This document shows, one piece after another, positions 46,283 through 51,706 of a DNA stretch of 51,706 nt. This DNA comes from Sporolactobacillus vineae DSM 21990 = SL153. GTDB lineage: Bacteria > Bacillota > Bacilli > Bacillales > Sporolactobacillaceae. The notes beneath the pieces were generated by a model. The model was not told the DNA's origin, did not search any database, and was given only the letters and a program-made list of their open reading frames with translations. The DNA lies in NCBI RefSeq assembly GCF_000377985.1, contig NZ_KB899053.1, positions 1-51,706 of the forward strand, read 5' to 3'. Position 1 is the stretch's first letter. Every line of letters begins with the position of its first letter. The position numbers and the translations under genes are program-made.

Positions 46283-46313
46283 AAAGAGGATCGCATTGAG
46301 GTCCCCTTTTTTG
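46283..46313 (+). terminator. Terminator after cysK
   Basis: A 10-bp stem with one A-C mismatch (46283-46292 with 46300-46309), 7-base loop, T-rich end. Confidence 0.7.
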
Positions 46314-46360
46314 ATTTAGTCTAAAAAAATAACGGGCGCTTCAGAGCGGAAGTGCTGATA

Positions 46361-46369
46361 TGCTATACT
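46361..46369 (+). promoter_or_regulatory. Extended -10 promoter of the folate operon
   Basis: TGCTATACT: TGn followed by TATACT. The -35 is weak. It should drive folP, the folB-folK fusion, yazB and dusB. Confidence 0.5.
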
Positions 46370-46410
46370 GAACGCATAGATAAACTAACTGTGGGGGAAC
46401 GGATCTGTCT

Positions 46411-47262
46411 GTGTATACTTTTCATGTTTCACCGATTCACCTGCTCCAAACGGAGAAAAGGGTCATCGATTACCGTAAGAAAACAGTTATTATGGGCATT
46501 CTGAACGTCACACCGGATTCTTTTTCGGACGGCGGCAGATTCGATTTAGTGGACCGGGCGGTTCGTCATGCGCTTGAGATGGAACAGGAAGGCGCGGATC
46601 TCATTGACATCGGCGGTGAATCGACGAGACCGGGGTACACGCCGGTGCCTGTGGAGGAGGAGATCGGCCGCGTACTGCCTGTGATCCGTGCGATTCGGCA
46701 GCATACCGATATCCCTGTTTCCATCGACACTTATAAAGCTGAGACGGCAAAAAGGGCCATTGATGTAGGCGCCGATATCATCAATGATATCTGGGGGACG
46801 AAGGCGGATCCGGACATGGCTGCCACGGCAGCTGCTTATGATGTCCCGATCATTCTGATGCACAACAGGGACGGGAATCAGTATAAAAACCTTATCGACG
46901 ACATGAAAACCGATCTCAGGGTCAGTATTAACCGGACACTTGCAGCCGGGGTGAAACCGGAAAAGATTATTCTGGATCCGGGCATTGGATTTGCAAAAGA
47001 CTACCATCAGAATCTTGTCGTCATGAACCATCTGGAGGCTTTTCATGAACTCGGCTATCCGCTGCTCCTGGGTACTTCAAGAAAGGGATTCATCGGAAAG
47101 ACGCTGAACCTGGACGCCGACCAGCGTGTCGAGGGAACCGGGGCAACGGTCTGCCTGGGGATCATGAAAGGATGCCAGATCATGAGAGTTCATGACGTCC
47201 GGCCGATCACACGCATGGCAAAGATGATGGATGCCATGCTGAGGGAGGATTCCTGTGACTGA
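46411..47262 (+). CDS. folP: Dihydropteroate synthase
   Basis: 283-aa TIM-barrel enzyme joining p-aminobenzoate to the pterin pyrophosphate, the sulfonamide target. MGILNVTPDSFSDGG, DIGGESTRPGY, SIDTYKA, ILDPGIGFAK and GTSRKGFIG are intact, and MRVHDV ends the family pattern. The GTG at 46411 is the only reasonable start, with GTGGGGGA some 13 bases upstream, rather far. The p-aminobenzoate genes that precede it in B. subtilis are not in this window. Confidence 0.95.
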   Translation: MYTFHVSPIHLLQTEKRVIDYRKKTVIMGILNVTPDSFSDGGRFDLVDRAVRHALEMEQEGADLIDIGGESTRPGYTPVPVEEEIGRVLPVIRAIRQHTDIPVSIDTYKAETAKRAIDVGADIINDIWGTKADPDMAATAAAYDVPIILMHNRDGNQYKNLIDDMKTDLRVSINRTLAAGVKPEKIILDPGIGFAKDYHQNLVVMNHLEAFHELGYPLLLGTSRKGFIGKTLNLDADQRVEGTGATVCLGIMKGCQIMRVHDVRPITRMAKMMDAMLREDSCD

Positions 47263-48136
47263 TCGAATCAGACTGGAACAAATGAATTTCTATGGCTATC
47301 ATGGCGCACTTCCGGAAGAAAATCGTCTTGGCCAGCGATTTACCGCCGATGTCACGCTTGCTGTTGATCTTTATCAGGCGAGTGTGACAGACAGTCTGGG
47401 GCAGACGATTAATTATGCGGCCGTGTACAAAATGGTCAGAGAGATTATCGAAGGCCCGCCCTGCGCGCTGATTGAGACGGTTGCCGGCCGGATTGCCGAT
47501 CGGATTCTGTCGGCATTTGCCCGCGTTTCCTCGTGCCGCGTCCGGATCACCAAACCGGATCCGCCGATACCCGGAAGTACCGGACAAGTATCAGTAGAAG
47601 TCGAAAGGCAACGTGTCATCGCCTATCTTGGACTGGGCTCGAATATTGAAGACCGGAAAAGCTATCTGAATCGCGCACTCGGTATGCTCGATGCTCTGCG
47701 GCTGACAAGGGTCGTCAGGTGCTCTTCGATTTATGAGACTGCTCCGGTAGGGCCTGTCCGCCAGAGCGACTTTCTGAATATGGTGGTTGGTATTGAAACC
47801 GTGCTGCCTGCTGAGGTGCTGCTGGAAGAATTGCAGAACATCGAGAAAACACTGAAACGCAAACGGGAGATCCACTGGGGTCCGCGAACGATCGATCTGG
47901 ATCTGCTGGTTTACGGAAATCGGCAGTTAAATACAGAACGACTTTCATTGCCTCATCCGGAAATTTCCAGACGGGCTTTTGTACTCGTCCCTTTCATGGA
48001 AATTGCGCCGCATCTAGTAATTCCCGGAATCGGCCGGTCGGTTCTTGAACTCCGGCAGATGCTTAACGAAAAAGAGGGCGTAAGCGTATGGAAGAAGAAC
48101 AATGGGGAAGGAAAATACGGGCTTTTCGGAAGCTGA
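47255..48136 (+). CDS. Fused dihydroneopterin aldolase / HPPK (FolB-FolK)
   Basis: A single 293-aa frame covers two consecutive folate steps. FolB (about 1-118) has the catalytic triplet E22, Y54 and K100. FolK (about 122-293) starts AYLGLGSNIEDR and has the magnesium aspartates D214 and D216 in RTIDLDLLVYG. The join is direct, with no linker. In B. subtilis these are two separate overlapping genes; a fused enzyme (SulD) is known in Streptococcus pneumoniae. GTG 47255 follows GGGAGG, overlapping folP by 8 bases. The last 49 bases overlap yazB in another frame, so the final ~16 residues are probably non-conserved. Confidence 0.92.
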   Translation: MTDRIRLEQMNFYGYHGALPEENRLGQRFTADVTLAVDLYQASVTDSLGQTINYAAVYKMVREIIEGPPCALIETVAGRIADRILSAFARVSSCRVRITKPDPPIPGSTGQVSVEVERQRVIAYLGLGSNIEDRKSYLNRALGMLDALRLTRVVRCSSIYETAPVGPVRQSDFLNMVVGIETVLPAEVLLEELQNIEKTLKRKREIHWGPRTIDLDLLVYGNRQLNTERLSLPHPEISRRAFVLVPFMEIAPHLVIPGIGRSVLELRQMLNEKEGVSVWKKNNGEGKYGLFGS

Positions 48137-48291
48137 AAGGGTACACACAGGCTGCCTTTGCTAAAAAGACCGGGATTTCTCTTTCTCTGCTTGGTGAAAT
48201 TGAGCGTGAGAACCGAAAACCAGATCAGGAGATTATTGAAAAAATCTGTGAAACACTCAACATTTCTGCTCAGAATATACGCAAATTGTAA
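48088..48291 (+). CDS. yazB: Small XRE-family helix-turn-helix protein YazB
   Basis: 67-aa lone HTH_3 (Cro/CI-type) domain: IRAFRKLKGYTQAAFAKKTGISLSLLGEIE spans the two recognition helices, written here in halves. It has no effector domain. It begins inside the folB-folK fusion, with AAAGAGGG upstream. The position equals B. subtilis yazB; its targets are unknown. Confidence 0.88.
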   Translation: MEEEQWGRKIRAFRKLKGYTQAAFAKKTGISLSLLGEIERENRKPDQEIIEKICETLNISAQNIRKL

Positions 48292-48365
48292 GAACAGTAT
48301 TCAAACGTCTGTCCGTAAGATACATGAGGTGAGTTGTAAATGGGGATCAAGAAGGAGGTGGAAAC

Positions 48366-49352
48366 ATGCTGAAAATCGGACCTGTGGCATTGAAAAATCG
48401 TGTCATTCTGGCGCCTATGGCCGGGGTGTGCAACTCTGCGTTCCGCCTGATTGCCAGGCGTTTCGGCGCCGGGCTTGTCTGTGCTGAAATGGTGGCGGAC
48501 CGGGGGATTATTCATCATAACAAGAGGACGATGAATATGCTCTATGTCGACGAACGGGAGAAGCCGCTAAGCCTGCAGATCTTCGGGGGTTCCAAGGAAA
48601 CACTGGTCCAGGCGGCGGAATATGTGGATCAGAACACAAATGCTGATATTATTGATATCAATATGGGCTGTCCCGTGCCGAAAATCACGAAATGTGACGC
48701 CGGATCCCGATGGCTGCTGGATCCGGATAAAATTTATGAGACGGTTTCGGCAGTGGTTTCGGCAGTGGATAAGCCAGTTACGGTGAAAATGCGCAAGGGC
48801 TGGGACGACGACCATATTTATGCCGTCCGCAATGCTCAGGCCGTCGAAGCTGCCGGCGGCCGGGCGGTGGCTGTCCATGGCCGGACTCGTGTTCAGATGT
48901 ATGAAGGCCACGCAGACTGGGATATTATCCGGCAGGTCAAAGAGTCTGTATCGATTCCTGTCATCGGTAACGGTGATGTGCGGACGCCTCAGGATGCCGA
49001 ACGAATGATTGAGACGACCGGTGCAGACGGTGTCATGATTGGCCGGGCGGCACTTGGAAATCCATGGATGCTCTACAGAACTGTCAAATATCTGGAAAAC
49101 GGTATTCTCTGTCCGGTACCGTCCGCTAAAGAGAAGGCCGATGTCTGTCTGTTTCATTTTGATCAGCTGATCAAGCTGAAGGGAGAGCACCTGGCTGTTC
49201 TTGAAATGCGCAAACATGCGGCATGGTACGTGAAAGGCCTTCTCGGCGGCAACGAGGTCCGCAAGAAGATCAATGTCTGTGAGCGCGCCGATGAAGTCCG
49301 CTCAATACTCAGAAATTTCTCCAGGGCATCCGAAGCAGCTGAGGCGGTCTGA
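48366..49352 (+). CDS. dusB: tRNA-dihydrouridine synthase DusB
   Basis: 328-aa FMN enzyme that reduces uridines in tRNA. LAPMAGVCNSAFR, the catalytic C102 in NMGCPVPKI, KMRKGW and VHGRTRVQMYEG are the expected FMN and tRNA contacts. AAGGAGG lies just before ATG 48366. It corresponds to B. subtilis yacF, placed before lysS there too. Confidence 0.95.
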   Translation: MLKIGPVALKNRVILAPMAGVCNSAFRLIARRFGAGLVCAEMVADRGIIHHNKRTMNMLYVDEREKPLSLQIFGGSKETLVQAAEYVDQNTNADIIDINMGCPVPKITKCDAGSRWLLDPDKIYETVSAVVSAVDKPVTVKMRKGWDDDHIYAVRNAQAVEAAGGRAVAVHGRTRVQMYEGHADWDIIRQVKESVSIPVIGNGDVRTPQDAERMIETTGADGVMIGRAALGNPWMLYRTVKYLENGILCPVPSAKEKADVCLFHFDQLIKLKGEHLAVLEMRKHAAWYVKGLLGGNEVRKKINVCERADEVRSILRNFSRASEAAEAV

Positions 49353-49358
49353 ACGAAG

Positions 49359-49387
49359 TTGACAGTGTTTCTGTATTTATCTATAAT
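49359..49387 (+). promoter_or_regulatory. SigA promoter of lysS
   Basis: Perfect TTGACA (49359-49364), a 17-base spacer and perfect TATAAT (49382-49387). It begins six bases after the dusB stop. Confidence 0.9.
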
Positions 49388-49400
49388 TTTGATAGATGTC

Positions 49401-49434
49401 AAACTGCCGGTGCTTAACTGGCAGTTTTATTTAT
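49401..49434 (+). other. 5' leader hairpin of the lysS transcript
   Basis: An 11-bp stem (49401-49411 with 49417-49427, one G-U) with loop GCTTA, followed by TATTTAT. It lies about 10 bases after the expected start point, so it could stabilise the 5' end or act as an attenuator. Further leader hairpins follow (GGGG/CCCC near 49452). No T-box motif is present. Confidence 0.6.
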
Positions 49435-49519
49435 GGATAATTTTTGTTCGGGGTCCTTCCCCGGGCGGACAAGCGTGTGCAACAGATCGTTCCGACCGGG
49501 GATAAGGATGAACTCTTGA

Positions 49520-51034
<1,515 letters not shown>

Positions 51035-51057
51035 TTTAATCTTTCATTATGTGTTTG

Positions 51058-51090
51058 AAGAACCGTTTGCAGCAGAACGGTTCTTTTTTT
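51058..51090 (+). terminator. Terminator after lysS
   Basis: A 10-bp stem AAGAACCGTT/AACGGTTCTT (51058-51067 with 51076-51085), 8-base loop, then T run. Confidence 0.9.
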
Positions 51091-51273
51091 GAGCCTGGTA
51101 AACCCGGTTGTTGTTTTTCTGCTGCAGGTGCTCGTTTTCCACGGATCGGCTGGTCTCCGCGCCATTACCGCTGTGAGGCCGGGCACTTGCCGATCCCTCA
51201 GAAGTCATGCAGCTCCGGCAATGGGGGCGAACAACCTTATTTGTGTAAAACTTAACCCGAAATCTATCAGGCA

Positions 51274-51302
51274 TTGACAAAACAAGGGAATGCTGATAGT
51301 AT
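51274..51302 (+). promoter_or_regulatory. rRNA operon promoter P1
   Basis: TTGACA (51274-51279), a 17-base spacer and TAGTAT (51297-51302). Upstream 51091-51273 shows no gene or clear feature. Confidence 0.8.
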
Positions 51303-51412
51303 TTTAATGTTGCCGATGAGGATTGTTCCTCTGTGTTGTACATAGAGGTCCTGAAATAAAGGTATTCTGCCAGTTGAGAATTAGTTTTTCGAGTCAATGG
51401 ATTATTTAGTTG

Positions 51413-51441
51413 TTGACAAGAGACGTTTTAGTTGGTAGAAT
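51413..51441 (+). promoter_or_regulatory. rRNA operon promoter P2
   Basis: TTGACA (51413-51418), a 17-base spacer and TAGAAT (51436-51441). Tandem P1-P2 promoters 139 bp apart are usual for rrn operons. Confidence 0.88.
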
Positions 51442-51471
51442 AGACAAGTCGCTCAGAGATGCGGCAGGAAT

Positions 51472-51487
51472 GGTTCCTTGAAAACTA
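51472..51487 (+). promoter_or_regulatory. boxA-like antitermination element of the rRNA leader
   Basis: GGTTCCTTGAAAACTA closely resembles the Bacillus rrn boxA (about CTCTTTGAAAACTA). It lies in the leader downstream of P2. Confidence 0.7.
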
Positions 51488-51706
51488 AATAAAAGCCAAG
51501 CGTGATTGGAAGGGTAAACCCCTTTTAGTCAATTCAATTTTGCTGAGGATCGAATGAACGAAAATGTAAGAAACGGAAGCTGAGGCTTTCGCAGGGATCG
51601 TTCAAGGGCGAGGACAAAAAGGGCCGAGGAGTTCGAGGAAGCGAAGGCGCGAGTACCGGAGCGTATTGCGATACGTGAGGAATGAAGCGGCAAGCTGACA
51701 AAGAAA
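51488..51706 (+). other. Long rRNA operon leader (16S gene not reached)
   Basis: About 220 bases of leader. A hairpin AAGGG/CCCTT near 51508-51524 is followed by a purine-rich stretch with repeated GAGGA words (near 51610, 51627, 51635 and 51677) and a perfect hairpin CGTAT-TGCG-ATACG (51662-51675). The conserved 16S 5' sequence (AGAGTTTGATC) is not present before the window ends, so no 16S feature is called. Confidence 0.6.

Noticed and set aside
51500-51706. Start of the 16S rRNA gene
   Set aside because: The conserved 5' end sequence is not reached; the stretch is leader only.

Overview
The window is a chromosomal segment of an endospore-forming Gram-positive bacterium of the order Bacillales. 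It carries csfB, yabG, sspF, spoVG, spoVT, yabP, yabQ and spoIIE. Gene order follows the Bacillus subtilis origin-proximal region from rrnA to rrnJ almost gene for gene. Moderately high GC and the pattern of missing genes suggest a lineage outside Bacillus itself. A Sporolactobacillus-like organism is possible, but this is inference and the sequence alone does not prove it.

Layout: the window opens in the 3' part of a 5S rRNA (1-82) with its terminator. A 584-bp AT-rich gap follows, with three 20-bp-spaced direct repeats and a perfect palindrome. Next comes an insertion absent from the B. subtilis locus: a heterodimeric ABC exporter pair and a murG paralogue (714-5498). From 5783 the conserved backbone runs csfB, yaaO-like decarboxylase, tmk, darA, yaaR, holB, ricT, yabA, yabB, yazA, rsmI, metG, tatD, rnmV, ksgA, yabG, veg, sspF, ispE, purR, spoVG, glmU, prs, ctc, pth, mfd, spoVT, yabM, hup, rqcP, yabP, yabQ, divIC, yabR, spoIIE, yabS, yabT, tilS, hprT, ftsH, coaX, hslO, cysK, folP, folB-folK fusion, yazB, dusB and lysS. 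The window ends in the tandem promoters and leader of a second rRNA operon; the 16S gene itself is not reached. All protein genes lie on the + strand, as expected for a leading-strand region beside the origin.

The genes fall into several systems: replication and its control (holB, yabA, tmk), translation and RNA maturation (metG, lysS, ksgA, rsmI, rnmV, tilS, dusB, pth, ctc, rqcP), cell envelope precursors (glmU, murG paralogue, yabM flippase, ispE), nucleotide and folate metabolism (purR, prs, hprT, folP, folB-folK), stress and proteolysis (ftsH, hslO, mfd), and a scattered sporulation set. Promoter-like sites in the sequence fit the expected sporulation programme: SigH-like at spoVG, a 21-bp-spaced SigA/Spo0A-like promoter at spoIIE, forespore-type sites at csfB, sspF and spoVT, and a mother-cell-type site at yabG. 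An autoregulatory PurBox pair is visible at purR.

I found no obviously new multi-gene system. The most notable points are the repeat and palindrome gap upstream of the exporter, the fused FolB-FolK enzyme, the hup-rqcP pairing without mazG, the missing fin, yabN, yabJ, abrB and pab genes, the structured lysS leader, and the long purine-rich rRNA leader.
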